Below, one piece after another: positions 18,493 through 27,034 of a stretch of DNA of 64,000 nucleotides. This DNA comes from an uncultured Collinsella sp. (lineage in GTDB: Bacteria; Actinomycetota; Coriobacteriia; Coriobacteriales; Coriobacteriaceae). Position numbers and translations under genes: made by a program. The first letter of the stretch is position 1. Every line of letters starts with the position of its first letter. Below the pieces are notes generated by a model. That model made no database searches. It saw nothing but the letters and a program-made list of their open reading frames with translations, and was not told the origin of the DNA. Location of the stretch: the NCBI GenBank assembly GCA_902497025.1, contig CABVDJ010000003.1:1-64000 (forward strand), read 5' to 3'.

Positions 18493-19131
18493 ATGATCTG
18501 GTTTACCAGTGATACTCACTTTGGACATGAGAACGTGCTACGGTTCGCCGACAGGCCTTGGTCGACTGTTGCGCAGATGAACGACGCCATGGTCGCGAGC
18601 GTTAATAGCAAGGTCGCTGTGGACGACGAGCTTTACATTTTGGGTGACTTCAGCTTTAAGATGACGGTCCAAGAGGCCTACGAGCTGCGCAAAAGCATCG
18701 CATGCAAGCGCGTCCATCTGCTGCCCGGCAACCACGACAAAGACTGGACGCAGCCTGCGGTAGCGGATGCCTTTATCGTCGAGCCACCCATTTGCGTGCT
18801 CAAAATCGACCGTCAAAAAATCGTGCTGAGCCACTATCCCATGGCCGACTGGCAGAGTATGTCGCACGGCAGCTGGCATCTTCACGGGCATATCCACAGC
18901 CGCGGCGGCGCGTACAACAGGTTTAACCTCAGGCAGGGGCTTTTGCGCTATGACGTGGGTGTGGACGCCAACGGCTACGCCCCGGTGAGCCTGGAGGAGC
19001 TCAAGTCGTGGTTTGCGCAGGTCGACGAGCCGGCGCGTCGCGTTAAGTGGCCGTGGTGGGTCAACGCCACGGGCGACGAGCAGATCGAGCGCGATCTCGA
19101 GGTCTATAAGAGGGAAGTGGTGATCCGATGA
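18493..19131 (+). CDS. Metallophosphoesterase (second of three)
   Basis: The 212-residue protein belongs to the same superfamily but to a different branch: SDTHFGH near 6, LGDFSFK near 52, LPGNHDK near 79, LSHYPM near 112 and HGHIHSRG near 131. This form is common in phage and bacterial genomes and is often annotated as a phosphoesterase of unknown substrate. AGGAGG precedes the ATG. It overlaps the third gene by four bases (ATGA), so all three are translated from one transcript. Overall length and motif spacing are complete. Confidence 0.88.
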   Translation: MIWFTSDTHFGHENVLRFADRPWSTVAQMNDAMVASVNSKVAVDDELYILGDFSFKMTVQEAYELRKSIACKRVHLLPGNHDKDWTQPAVADAFIVEPPICVLKIDRQKIVLSHYPMADWQSMSHGSWHLHGHIHSRGGAYNRFNLRQGLLRYDVGVDANGYAPVSLEELKSWFAQVDEPARRVKWPWWVNATGDEQIERDLEVYKREVVIR

Positions 19132-19853
19132 CGGTCTATGTGACGGGCGATGTCCACGGTGGCATCGACATGCAAAAGCTCCGCGATTGGGAGCTCGGGG
19201 ATAGTCTGACGAGCGACGACTATCTGATTGTCGCGGGCGACTTTGGTTTTCCGTGGGATTTCTCCGCCGAGGAATGCGCCGATACCGCTTGGCTGGAATC
19301 GCTCCCCTATACGGTGCTGTTCGTCGACGGCAATCACGAACGCTTCGACCATTGGGCGGAGCGCCCCATGGAGATGTGGCACGGCGGCCTGACGCAGCGC
19401 CTGTCGGATACCTCGCCCATACGGCGCCTGACGCGCGGCGAGGTCTTTGAGCTCGACGGCTCAACAATCTTTACCATGGGCGGCGCCACGAGTGTGGACA
19501 AGGAATACCGCATCCCGTATTCCAGCTGGTGGCCGCAGGAGCTGCCGGATGAGCGCAACTTTGAGGAAGCGCGGGCAAAGCTCGATAGCGTGGGCTGGAA
19601 GGTCGACTACGTGGTCACTCACACCTGCTCCACGCGCATGCTCTCGCCCACGCTCTATCCGGCGCCTGGTTGGAATCTTCCTGACGTCGACCGGCTTACG
19701 GCATTTTTCGATGAGCTGGAGGATCGCTTGGACTACAAGCGCTGGTATTACGGGCATTTTCATCGCGATGCAAACCCAGCGGAGCGCCACACCGTGCTCT
19801 ACGATCGCATCGTCCGCCTTGGTGACGAGCTCCAGCCCTGGGATGCTGTGTAG
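19128..19853 (+). CDS. Metallophosphoesterase (third of three)
   Basis: The 241-residue protein has GDVHG near 7, GDFGFPWD near 40, DGNHE near 68, MGGATS near 122, VVTHT near 163 and YGHFHRD near 210. It is a paralogue of the first gene of the cluster. Compared with that gene it has VVTHT instead of VVTHE, which keeps the metal-binding His. The four-base overlap with the previous stop indicates translational coupling. Substrate unknown. Confidence 0.9.
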   Translation: MTVYVTGDVHGGIDMQKLRDWELGDSLTSDDYLIVAGDFGFPWDFSAEECADTAWLESLPYTVLFVDGNHERFDHWAERPMEMWHGGLTQRLSDTSPIRRLTRGEVFELDGSTIFTMGGATSVDKEYRIPYSSWWPQELPDERNFEEARAKLDSVGWKVDYVVTHTCSTRMLSPTLYPAPGWNLPDVDRLTAFFDELEDRLDYKRWYYGHFHRDANPAERHTVLYDRIVRLGDELQPWDAV

Positions 19854-19882
19854 GGGAGGGGCGTAGCGAGCTTTTCATACGA

Positions 19883-19943
19883 TGTCTTGGGTAGTTACCC
19901 TACATTTCGGCAATGGTGATTATCTGTAGGGTAACTTAAGACA
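19883..19943. repeat. Inverted repeat between convergent genes
   Basis: TGTCTTGGGTAGTTACCCTA with CA (19883-19904) pairs with TGTAGGGTAACTTAAGACA (19925-19943), leaving a three-base bulge. It lies between the ends of the phosphoesterase cluster and the toxin gene and could terminate both transcripts or mark an old insertion. Confidence 0.6.
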
Positions 19944-19975
19944 TACTGCGAGCCGGAGGAGATGTCGCCGACGGT

Positions 19976-20449
19976 TTAGAGTTTCAGCGCCATTCGGTTG
20001 GTGCCGGGTAGGGTTACAAAGCCAAAATGCGCATAGAACGCTGCAGCCTCATCATCTACTGGATCGACAATCAAAGCTCGCGCTCCTGCCAGGGCAGAAA
20101 TTTTCAGGGCATTCTCGATGGCATCTTTGAGCAGTGATGCCCCAAGACCAAGCCCCTTGAACTTCTCGTCAACCCCCATCATTCCAAGCAACACTGCGGG
20201 AACTTGGGAAGGGGAGTTTCGCACGAACCATCCTCCATCAACATTTTCGCGGGCTACGGAGTGCGTGCATAGCGTATAGAACCCAGCGACTGCGCCGTCG
20301 CAATACGATGCGTATATAACCGCTGACCCTCTTTTCCGCGCCGAGGCCGATCTGTTTTTAGCCCATCCGTCTACAAGAGTATTTCCACAGTGGAAAGCTT
20401 CGATGCCTTGGCCAACGGGGAGTTGAACGGGCTTGGTAAACGTGCTCAT
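19976..20449 (-). CDS. GNAT acetyltransferase toxin (TacT-like)
   Basis: The 157-residue protein is a GNAT-fold acetyltransferase of the type paired with DUF1778 antitoxins: FHCGNTLVDGWAKNRSASAR near the N-terminus, then LLGMMGVDEKFKGLGLGASL for acetyl-CoA binding (the Q/R-x-x-G-x-G/A loop as KGLGLGASL) and FYAHFGFVTLP near the end. Known members acetylate the amino acid on charged tRNA and stop translation. The ATG at 20449 overlaps the antitoxin stop as ATGA; a TTG two codons earlier is a less likely start. Gene order (antitoxin first) and overlap are typical of TacAT/AtaRT loci. Confidence 0.88.
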   Translation of the reverse strand: MSTFTKPVQLPVGQGIEAFHCGNTLVDGWAKNRSASARKRGSAVIYASYCDGAVAGFYTLCTHSVARENVDGGWFVRNSPSQVPAVLLGMMGVDEKFKGLGLGASLLKDAIENALKISALAGARALIVDPVDDEAAAFYAHFGFVTLPGTNRMALKL

Positions 20450-20712
20450 TCCCAAATCGCCTTACGGTCAAGCAACGCTTTTGCGGCTTGAGGCATGGGC
20501 GAATCGAGCATTTCGCAAAATGCATCAAAACCATCAGGAGAAAGATAGGTTGTTGACGCCTCGGCGATGTCACGTGCGGAGCTCTCGTCAAGGTGAGCCG
20601 TGGCCCATTGGGTGAGAGTTTGCCCGCGCAAGGCCGCGGCGCGCTCGTAAGTAAGGCGTTGACGCTCGGTCAGCCTTAGATCCATACGGCGCTGCTTTTC
20701 AATCGTTGGCAT
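20446..20712 (-). CDS. DUF1778 antitoxin (ribbon-helix-helix, TacA-like)
   Basis: The 88-residue protein starts with a ribbon-helix-helix DNA-binding segment (RRMDLRLTERQRLTYERAAA) and ends in a toxin-binding tail (LSPDGFDAFCEMLDSPMPQA). This matches the DUF1778 family of antitoxins for GNAT toxins. It neutralises the downstream toxin and should repress the operon. AAAGGAGG precedes the ATG at 20712, and a 21-base palindrome sits exactly in the spacer of its promoter, the expected place for autoregulation. Confidence 0.9.
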   Translation of the reverse strand: MPTIEKQRRMDLRLTERQRLTYERAAALRGQTLTQWATAHLDESSARDIAEASTTYLSPDGFDAFCEMLDSPMPQAAKALLDRKAIWE

Positions 20713-20732
20713 GGTAAAACCTCCTTTGCTTT

Positions 20733-20761
20733 ATTGTACGGAATTATTCCGTACATAACAA
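20733..20761 (-). promoter_or_regulatory. TA promoter with palindromic operator in the spacer
   Basis: On the minus strand TTGTTA (20756-20761) and TACAAT (20733-20738) are 17 bases apart. The spacer is covered by a perfect palindrome around one central base, TGTACGGAAT and ATTCCGTACA (20735-20755). A bound ribbon-helix-helix repressor there would block RNA polymerase. Confidence 0.8.
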
Positions 20762-20816
20762 GACGCAGGATTATACACTCGTCGAGGGGTGGGCATGAAG
20801 GGGACGGGGCGTTTGG

Positions 20817-21827
20817 CTATTCGGCCGTTATGGTGATGTTCTCGCGGTGCTCGCGGATAACATCCCAGCTAAAGTGCTCGACCAGCTGCTCGGCAGAGCG
20901 CGGTGTAGTGTCCGGCGCGATGCCCGTTTGCCCAGCGAGCCAGCCCAGCAGTGCTTCGGGCGTGCCAAAGCGGGTGCGCAGCTCGCCCAGGTCCAGATCG
21001 CGGTCGCGCTTGGAAAGGCGGCGGCCGTCCGGTGCCATGAGCAGCGGAATGTGCGCGTAGTGCGGCGTGGGAAGTCCCAGCAGGCGCTGCAGGTAGATTT
21101 GGCGAGGGGTGGAGCCCAGCAGGTCGCATCCGCGCACAGCTTCGGTGACGCCCATGGCGGCGTCGTCGACCACCACGGCCAGCTGATAGGCAAAGACGCC
21201 GTCGCTGCGGCGCACCAAAAAGTCGCCGCATTCGGTGGCGAGCGCCTCGCATTGGGCGCCGTACGTGCGGTCTACAAACTCGATTACGTCATCTACCAGA
21301 TCGTCAACGGCGGGCACGCGCAGGCGTGTTGCCGGTGTGCGCAAGGTGCTGCGGCGGGCGATCTCCTCGGCCGAAAGCCCTCGGCAAGCGCCGCGGTAGA
21401 TGGGCGTGCCGTCGCTGGCGTGCGGCGCGCTTGCGGCATGGAGCTCAGCGCGCGTGCAAAAGCAGGGGTAGGTGAGGCCGGCGTCTTGCAGCCGGCGCAG
21501 GGCGCTCTCGTACAGATCCAAGCGATCGTGCTGGTAGTAGGGGCCTTCGTCCCACTCAAGCCCTAGCCAAGCCAGGTCGTCAATCAATTGAGCGGCAAGT
21601 TCCGGGCGCTTGCAGCGATCGTCCAGGTCCTCAATGCGTAACACGATGCTGCCGCCCTGGCTGCGGGCCGAAAGCCACGCGCACAGGCAGCTGAACACGT
21701 TGCCCAGGTGCATGCGGCCCGAGGGCGACGGGGCAAAGCGACCCACGACGGGCGTGGGAGCGGGAGAGGAGGTCGTCGTTGGCGCGTCCGCGGCGGGCGC
21801 TGCTATGTTGCGTGCGTTGATATCCAT
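20817..21827 (-). CDS. gluQ: Glutamyl-Q tRNA(Asp) synthetase
   Basis: From the ATG at 21827 the protein has 336 residues. It carries the catalytic half of a glutamyl-tRNA synthetase: FAPSPSGRMHLGN near 31-43 (HIGH motif), RIEDLDDR, a zinc site made from CFC and YRGACR, and RLSKRD near 267 (KMSKS motif). The protein ends about 60 residues later and lacks the anticodon-binding domain. That is the hallmark of GluQ-RS, which attaches glutamate to queuosine in tRNA(Asp). The frame stays open upstream for another 119 codons but that part is low-complexity and Arg-rich; the start chosen begins just before the Rossmann fold. An N-terminal Ala/Thr/Pro stretch of about 27 residues is unusual. Confidence 0.85.
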   Translation of the reverse strand: MDINARNIAAPAADAPTTTSSPAPTPVVGRFAPSPSGRMHLGNVFSCLCAWLSARSQGGSIVLRIEDLDDRCKRPELAAQLIDDLAWLGLEWDEGPYYQHDRLDLYESALRRLQDAGLTYPCFCTRAELHAASAPHASDGTPIYRGACRGLSAEEIARRSTLRTPATRLRVPAVDDLVDDVIEFVDRTYGAQCEALATECGDFLVRRSDGVFAYQLAVVVDDAAMGVTEAVRGCDLLGSTPRQIYLQRLLGLPTPHYAHIPLLMAPDGRRLSKRDRDLDLGELRTRFGTPEALLGWLAGQTGIAPDTTPRSAEQLVEHFSWDVIREHRENITITAE

Positions 21828-22344
21828 GCGGACGAGTATAGCGCGGGACACGGTAGGGAAGGCGTTGCCGTGGCTCGCAAGTTGCCGAGGCCGCGTGTTG
21901 TGCGCGGCGGGCACCGACTCAACACCTCGATTACCGCCCGCAAGCTCAGCCCCTTCAACCCCACAAACGACAGAAACCCCGGCAGCTCTTCGCAACTGCC
22001 GGGGTTTCCGCGGAAAAGGGGGACATGATCCTCGAGCGAACGGCAAAGGGGCAAACCGTTTTCGCTCAACTGCTTTATGCCCCTCGGCTGGCGGCTCAAT
22101 CAGCGCATGCCGCGCCCACACAAAGCCGCTACACCTGTGACGGAGCTGTGAAGTGGTATCTATCGTTGGTGCAGGCCATGCCAAGGAGTGTCCCAGACTG
22201 CCGGCAGATAAGGAAGGTCCCTAAGTGCCAGGCTCGGGTGGGACTTTTGTCCCATTTGGCGCTCCGGTCGCCTAGATATTCGTCATGTGTGCCCGTAAAC
22301 GTGGGACAATGGCGCTGTTGGTATCACAGACAAAGGATGTGCCT
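21828..22344. other. 517-bp intergenic region with hairpins
   Basis: There is no convincing gene here. It contains a perfect 13-bp hairpin, GAAACCCCGGCAG (21973-21985) with CTGCCGGGGTTTC (21996-22008), and a copy of the CTGCCGGCAG repeat (22198-22229). It also contains a small hairpin GGGAC-TTTTG-TCCC near 22239-22253. It separates two divergent genes, so promoters for both should lie here, but none is clear enough to call. Confidence 0.5.
22198..22229 (+). repeat. Dispersed repeat, CTGCCGGCAG family, copy 1
   Basis: A 32-base sequence beginning CTGCCGGCAG and containing GTCCCTAA matches 56170-56201 with about six differences. It contains a palindrome (CTGCCGGCAG) and the GTCCC core seen in other intergenic repeats of this window. 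Confidence 0.55.
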
Positions 22345-24288
22345 ATGAACGCCCCCGTTGCCAAGACCTGTCGGCAGCGCCGCCTATTCGCGCGATTTGC
22401 TTCCGTCTGCGCGCTCGTCGCGCTTGCGTTGTTGCTGCTGCCTGCCGCCGCGCACGCCGACGGCTACTCCATGAGCCAAACCTACATCGGCGCCACGGTC
22501 GAGGCCGATGGCTCGCTGACCGTTGTCGAGGGACGCCAGTTCGATTTCGACGACGACATCAACGGCGTGTTTTGGGAGATCAATGCAGGCACCAACCAGC
22601 AGGGCGGCGCGGCGAGCATCAATGTGTTGAGCGTCGAGGAAGATGACACCGCGTTTAACAAGGTCGACAGCGCAAACAAAGGCGACAGCGGCGTCTATAC
22701 GGTTGAGCAGTCCGACGGCGGCGTAAAGATCAAGGTTTTCAGCCCCCACGAGAGCGGCGATAGCGTGATCTATTACGTGAGCTACACCATGACCGGTGCG
22801 GTCATGAACTGGGCCGATACCGCTGAGCTCTACTGGAAATTTGTAGGTGACGGCTGGTCCGCGGATTCCGACGATGTCGAGATGGAAGTGTACTTCGCAA
22901 ATGCCGCTGCCGGGACGGCGGCCGTCAAGGGCGATAACTTCCGCGCATGGGGCCACGGTCCGCTGACGGGCGACGTGTCGCTCGATGCGGACGAGCCCAT
23001 GGTCGCCTATACCATTCCCTGCGTGCATCAGGGCGAATTCGCCGAGGCACGCATCGCCTTCCCCAGCGACTGGGTGCCATGGCTTTCCGCCTCGAGCGAG
23101 GAGCGCATGTCAACGATCCTGAGCGAGGAGAAGGCATGGGCCGACGAAGCTAACGCCCGCCGCGCTCACGCTCGCATGATTGCCAATGCGCTTGCCGTAC
23201 TAAGTGTTGTCGCGGCGGTGGCCTTTACCGGCACAATCGTTATGCTCAAGCTGCGCCGCCGCAAGCCCAAGCCGCTTTTCCAGGACGAATATTTCCGCGA
23301 TGTGCCTTCGGCCGACCATCCCGCCGTGCTTTCGGCCCTCATGAGCTGGAACGAGGTACCCGATCAGGCATATATCGCCACGCTCATGAAGCTCACTGAC
23401 GACCGTGTGATCAAGCTGGAGCAGGCGACCGTGACTAAGGCTAAGAAGGGCCTGCTGGGGCGTGAAAAAGAAGAGCAGACGTATCGCGTGACGGTGAGTG
23501 ATGCAGGCTGGAAGTTGGCCAAGGGCATTGACCACATGGTGCTCAAGGTCTTCTTTGCCGGTGCTAAGCCCGACGAGAACGGCGATCGCTCGCGCACGTT
23601 TGACGAGCTGCAGCACTACGTCAAGCAGCACGCTACGCCCGTGGGCGACAAGCTCGAGGACTATCAGAACACCGTTAAGGGCAAGTTGGCCGATAGCGAG
23701 TACGTTGCCTCGGACGGCATTGTCGCAATGGTGTTCTGCCTGGTTCTTGGTATTCTGATCGCCTTTGTTCCCATGGGATCCATTTTCTTTACCGACGGCG
23801 CACAGGCGAACATTATCGCCGCGGTTATCTCGGTGCCGATTGTGCTGGTGGGTATTGGCGTGGGCCTTACGTTCCGCCGCTTTACGCCGGAGGGCGCCGA
23901 GGTGGCGGCTCGCTGCAAGGCACTTAAGCACTGGCTCGAGGACTTCACGCGTCTAAAGGAAGCCGTCCCCGGCGATCTGGTGCTGTGGAACAAGCTGCTG
24001 GTGATGGGCGTTGCCCTGGGTGTTTCCAAGGAAGTGCTGCGTCAGCTTGCCGAGGCCGTGCCGCCCGAGGTGCGCGAGGCCGACGGCTTCTATGACAATT
24101 ATCCCTGCTACTGGTGGTACTACCATCATTACGGTATCGAGTCTCCGCTCGATTCGTTCGATGACGTGTATCACGAGACCATCCGCGAGCTGGCTTCGAG
24201 TTCCGATAGCTCGAGCGGCGGCAGCGGCGGCGGCTTTTCCGGTGGCGGCGGTGGCGGCGTCGGCGGAGGCGGCGGCGGAACGTTCTAG
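22345..24288 (+). CDS. DUF2207-type membrane protein
   Basis: The 647-residue protein has a signal peptide (RRLFARF, hydrophobic core, AAAHADG), then an extracellular beta-rich region of about 240 residues with the opening typical of DUF2207 (YIGATVEADGSLTVVEGRQF). A membrane helix lies near 290-312, a cytoplasmic region follows, and two more helices lie near 460-515. It ends in an extreme Gly/Ser tail (SGGGFSGGGGG...). The tail is characteristic of this family, whose function is unknown; a surface or cell-envelope role is usually assumed. The ATG at 22345 is chosen because AAGGA precedes it and the signal peptide starts there. Upstream in-frame ATGs add unlikely residues. Confidence 0.88.
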   Translation: MNAPVAKTCRQRRLFARFASVCALVALALLLLPAAAHADGYSMSQTYIGATVEADGSLTVVEGRQFDFDDDINGVFWEINAGTNQQGGAASINVLSVEEDDTAFNKVDSANKGDSGVYTVEQSDGGVKIKVFSPHESGDSVIYYVSYTMTGAVMNWADTAELYWKFVGDGWSADSDDVEMEVYFANAAAGTAAVKGDNFRAWGHGPLTGDVSLDADEPMVAYTIPCVHQGEFAEARIAFPSDWVPWLSASSEERMSTILSEEKAWADEANARRAHARMIANALAVLSVVAAVAFTGTIVMLKLRRRKPKPLFQDEYFRDVPSADHPAVLSALMSWNEVPDQAYIATLMKLTDDRVIKLEQATVTKAKKGLLGREKEEQTYRVTVSDAGWKLAKGIDHMVLKVFFAGAKPDENGDRSRTFDELQHYVKQHATPVGDKLEDYQNTVKGKLADSEYVASDGIVAMVFCLVLGILIAFVPMGSIFFTDGAQANIIAAVISVPIVLVGIGVGLTFRRFTPEGAEVAARCKALKHWLEDFTRLKEAVPGDLVLWNKLLVMGVALGVSKEVLRQLAEAVPPEVREADGFYDNYPCYWWYYHHYGIESPLDSFDDVYHETIRELASSSDSSSGGSGGGFSGGGGGGVGGGGGGTF

Positions 24289-24303
24289 CGAGTTCTGATT
24301 TTT

Positions 24304-24349
24304 GGGATGGATCTTCTCCGGCGACTGCCGACGGATCCATCCCCTTTTT
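24304..24349 (+). terminator. Rho-independent terminator
   Basis: GGGATGGATC (24304-24313) pairs with GATCCATCCC (24334-24343), followed by a run of T. It ends the DUF2207 gene. Confidence 0.85.
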
Positions 24350-24380
24350 ATGCGCTACCTACGAAGACTGTCCCCAACGA

Positions 24381-24413
24381 CTAGTCACTGGGGACGTTCC
24401 TAAATGACTAGGT
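24381..24413. repeat. Small hairpin repeat with GGGGACGTTCC loop
   Basis: CTAGTCA and TGACTAG arms enclose a loop with GGGGACGTTCCTAA. The same loop core (GGGACGTTCCT) recurs at 56156-56165, although the stems differ. It lies between convergent genes. Confidence 0.45.
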
Positions 24414-24426
24414 ATGGCTGCTGGGC

Positions 24427-25068
24427 CTAGGCTGTTAGGTCGAGTTCGTAGAGGAAGCTTTCGCGCGGCATGTCGTGACGGCGCTCTTCGCGGTTGGCGC
24501 GGTGCGTGGCCGTGCGCTTAAAGCCGTGCAGCTCGTAGAACTTCCACGAGCAGTTGGAGTCGGTGTACAGGTGCGCCCTCGTCGCTCCAAGCGAGGACAG
24601 GTGCGAGACCGCGGCATCGAGCAGAACCGTGCCAACGCCCAGGCCATGGACATCGCGATCCACGGCAAGCAGCGTGACCTCGTTGTCGTGCGGCAACGGG
24701 CTGCTCTCGAGCAGGCGGTTGTTGGTTCGGATGGTTGCGCGCACAAACGAGAGATATTCGGCGCAGGCATCAGGCTCCAGCTCACGCATCTGCGACAGCA
24801 AGGCGCGTTCGGTATCCATCCAATGCTCGTTGATAGTGACGCCGGAGTTCTGTCCTGCGCGTGCAAGTGCAATGCCGCGCGCCTCGCCGTCAATCACCGC
24901 AACCTGCGAAAACGTCGATGACGAAAGGCAATAGGCGAGGTCGCACGCGGCCTCAAGGCGGTTGTACTCATCGTTATCCGAATTGTTATGCCAAAGCTGT
25001 TGCAGAATCAGCGCGATGGCGTCGAAGTCTTCGGTATCAAACGGTCGGTAGAGAACCCGCGAGACCAT
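24427..25068 (-). CDS. GNAT family N-acetyltransferase
   Basis: The 213-residue protein has the GNAT acetyl-CoA signature VTLLAVDRDVHGLGVGTVLL in the middle and the conserved closing FYELHGFKRT near 180. An N-terminal RPFDTEDFDAI resembles the opening strand of the fold. The substrate (an amine on a small molecule or protein) cannot be told from sequence. AAAGAGG precedes the ATG. It is transcribed alone, opposite to its neighbours. Confidence 0.85.
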   Translation of the reverse strand: MVSRVLYRPFDTEDFDAIALILQQLWHNNSDNDEYNRLEAACDLAYCLSSSTFSQVAVIDGEARGIALARAGQNSGVTINEHWMDTERALLSQMRELEPDACAEYLSFVRATIRTNNRLLESSPLPHDNEVTLLAVDRDVHGLGVGTVLLDAAVSHLSSLGATRAHLYTDSNCSWKFYELHGFKRTATHRANREERRHDMPRESFLYELDLTA

Positions 25069-25345
25069 GGTGCCTCTTTCTTTTGCGGATGCATATCGAG
25101 CACAGTTCTACCACGCCATTGGCATCAAATTATGGTGCCCCTGTGTTCCATGAACTCACCGTGCCCAGTGCCGTGCCCATCCCCTCCGCTCGCAAACTTT
25201 TTCTGCACATGCGCCCGTTGCGGGGTGCATCGATGCGCTCGATGCGCTACATTAAATCAGTATTTTCAATGCCGCTGCGCGAGCGCTGCAGATCGACGTA
25301 TCACCGACTCACAGAGCACGGCGGCGTACCAGACAGGAGGACTGC

Positions 25346-26953
25346 ATGGGATCTGATGTGAAGATCGCACGCGCGTTGATCTCGGTTACCGATAAGACGG
25401 GCGTCGTCGATTTCGCACGGACGCTGGTCGATGACTTTGGCGTCGAGATCATCTCTACGGGCGGCACGGCTCGTGCCATCGAGGACGCGGGCGTTCCCGT
25501 AACCCCCATCGAGGAGTTCACGGGCTATCCCGAGATGATGGACGGCCGCGTTAAGACCCTGCACCCCAAGGTTCACGGCGCGCTGCTGGCCCGCCGCGAT
25601 TCCGAGCAGCACATGCAGGAGGCCGCTCAGCACGGCATTAAGCTGATCGACCTGGTCGTCGTCAACCTGTACGAGTTCGAGAAGACCGTCGCCAATCCCG
25701 AGGTCACCTTCGCGGATGCCATCGAGCACATCGACATCGGCGGTCCCTCCATGCTGCGCTCTGCTGCCAAGAACGCCACGAGCGTTACCGTCATTTCCGA
25801 CCCGGCCGACTATGATGCCGTCCTGGCCGAGATGCACGAGACCGGTGGCTGCACCACGCTTTCCACCCGTCGTCGCCTGCAGGTGAAGGTCTACCAGACC
25901 ACCGCCGCCTACGACACGGCTATCTCCCGTTGGCTTGCCGCCCAGGCAAGCGACGTGGCGGACACCTCTGCCAAGCTCGAGATCTCGCTGGAGAAGGTCG
26001 ACGACCTGCGCTATGGCGAGAATCCTCAGCAGAAGGCTACGGTCTACCGCTTTGCCGAGGGCTGCGAGAACACCGCGAGCTCGCAGTTCCCGCTCGTTGG
26101 CTCCGAGCAGATCCAGGGCAAGCCGCTCAGCTACAACAACTATCTGGATGCCGACGCCGCTTGGAACCTGGTCCGCGAGTTCGACGAGCCGGCCTGCGTG
26201 ATCCTCAAGCATCAGAACCCCTGCGGTTCCGCCGTTGCCGAGGACATCACGGCCGCCTACGACCGCGCTTTTGCCTGCGATCCCAAGAGCGCCTTCGGCG
26301 GCATCATCGCCTGCAACCGCGAGGTTCCCTTTGAGCTGGTTGAGCACTTTGCCGATCAGAACAAGCAGTTCGTCGAGGTCATCATCGCCCCGAGCTACAC
26401 CGCCGAGGCGCTCGAGCGCATGGCCAAGCGCCCCAATCTGCGCGTGCTGGCTACCGGCGGCGTGGACCACGGCGCCCAGGTGGAGCTGCGCTCCATCGAC
26501 GGCGGCATGCTGGTGCAGGAGGTCGACCACGTGACCGAGGACCCCGCGACCTTTACGTTCCCCACCGACCGCAAGCCCACCGACGCCGAGATGGCCGAGC
26601 TCGAGTTTGCCTGGAAGGTCTGCAAGGGCGTTAAGTCCAATGCCATCCTGGTCTCCAAGGGCAAGGCCGGCATTGGCATGGGCCCGGGTCAGCCCAACCG
26701 CGTTGACTCCGCGTTGCTGGCCTGCGGGCGTGCCGAGGACTTCTGCGAGCGCGAGGGCGTGGAGAAGGGCGGCTTTGCCTGTGCAAGCGACGCATTCTTC
26801 CCGTTCCGCGACAACGTCGACGTGCTTGCCGAGCATGGTGTGACCTGCATCATCCAGCCCGGCGGCTCCAAGCGCGACGACGAAAGCATCCAGGCCTGCA
26901 ATGAGCATGGCATCGCGATGGTCTTCACCGGCGCTCGCCACTTCCGCCACTAA
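25346..26953 (+). CDS. purH: Bifunctional AICAR transformylase/IMP cyclohydrolase
   Basis: The 535-residue protein performs the last two steps of IMP synthesis. The IMP cyclohydrolase half (residues 1 to about 200) has ALISVTDKTGVVDFARTL, STGGTARAIEDAGV and KTLHPKVHGALLARRD. The transformylase half has RYGENPQQKA, SYNNYLDADAAW, HQNPCGSA, and ends with GARHFRH as in other PurH proteins. NLYEFEKTV replaces the common NLYPF. AGGAGG lies a few bases before the ATG. The gene is followed by a strong terminator; no ZTP riboswitch was recognised upstream. Confidence 0.97.
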   Translation: MGSDVKIARALISVTDKTGVVDFARTLVDDFGVEIISTGGTARAIEDAGVPVTPIEEFTGYPEMMDGRVKTLHPKVHGALLARRDSEQHMQEAAQHGIKLIDLVVVNLYEFEKTVANPEVTFADAIEHIDIGGPSMLRSAAKNATSVTVISDPADYDAVLAEMHETGGCTTLSTRRRLQVKVYQTTAAYDTAISRWLAAQASDVADTSAKLEISLEKVDDLRYGENPQQKATVYRFAEGCENTASSQFPLVGSEQIQGKPLSYNNYLDADAAWNLVREFDEPACVILKHQNPCGSAVAEDITAAYDRAFACDPKSAFGGIIACNREVPFELVEHFADQNKQFVEVIIAPSYTAEALERMAKRPNLRVLATGGVDHGAQVELRSIDGGMLVQEVDHVTEDPATFTFPTDRKPTDAEMAELEFAWKVCKGVKSNAILVSKGKAGIGMGPGQPNRVDSALLACGRAEDFCEREGVEKGGFACASDAFFPFRDNVDVLAEHGVTCIIQPGGSKRDDESIQACNEHGIAMVFTGARHFRH

Positions 26954-26982
26954 GTTTCGCCCCGGGACAAAATAATCTCTGC

Positions 26983-27018
26983 AAAAGACGGTCGCTCCGT
27001 TTGGAGGGCCGTCTTTTT
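26983..27018 (+). terminator. Rho-independent terminator of purH
   Basis: AAAAGACGG (26983-26991) pairs with CCGTCTTTT (27009-27017); the inner bases CGCTCC/GGAGG extend the stem. A T run follows. Confidence 0.9.
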
Positions 27019-27034
27019 GGTATAAGAGGACGGA

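Noticed and set aside
21828..22184. N-terminal extension of GluQ-RS by 119 codons
   Set aside because: The upstream residues are Arg/Pro-rich without similarity to the family and cover a hairpin; the catalytic fold begins soon after ATG 21827.
25069..25345. ZTP (pfl) riboswitch upstream of purH
   Set aside because: The conserved core sequences of that riboswitch were not found in this 277-bp region; nothing else convincing was seen there.
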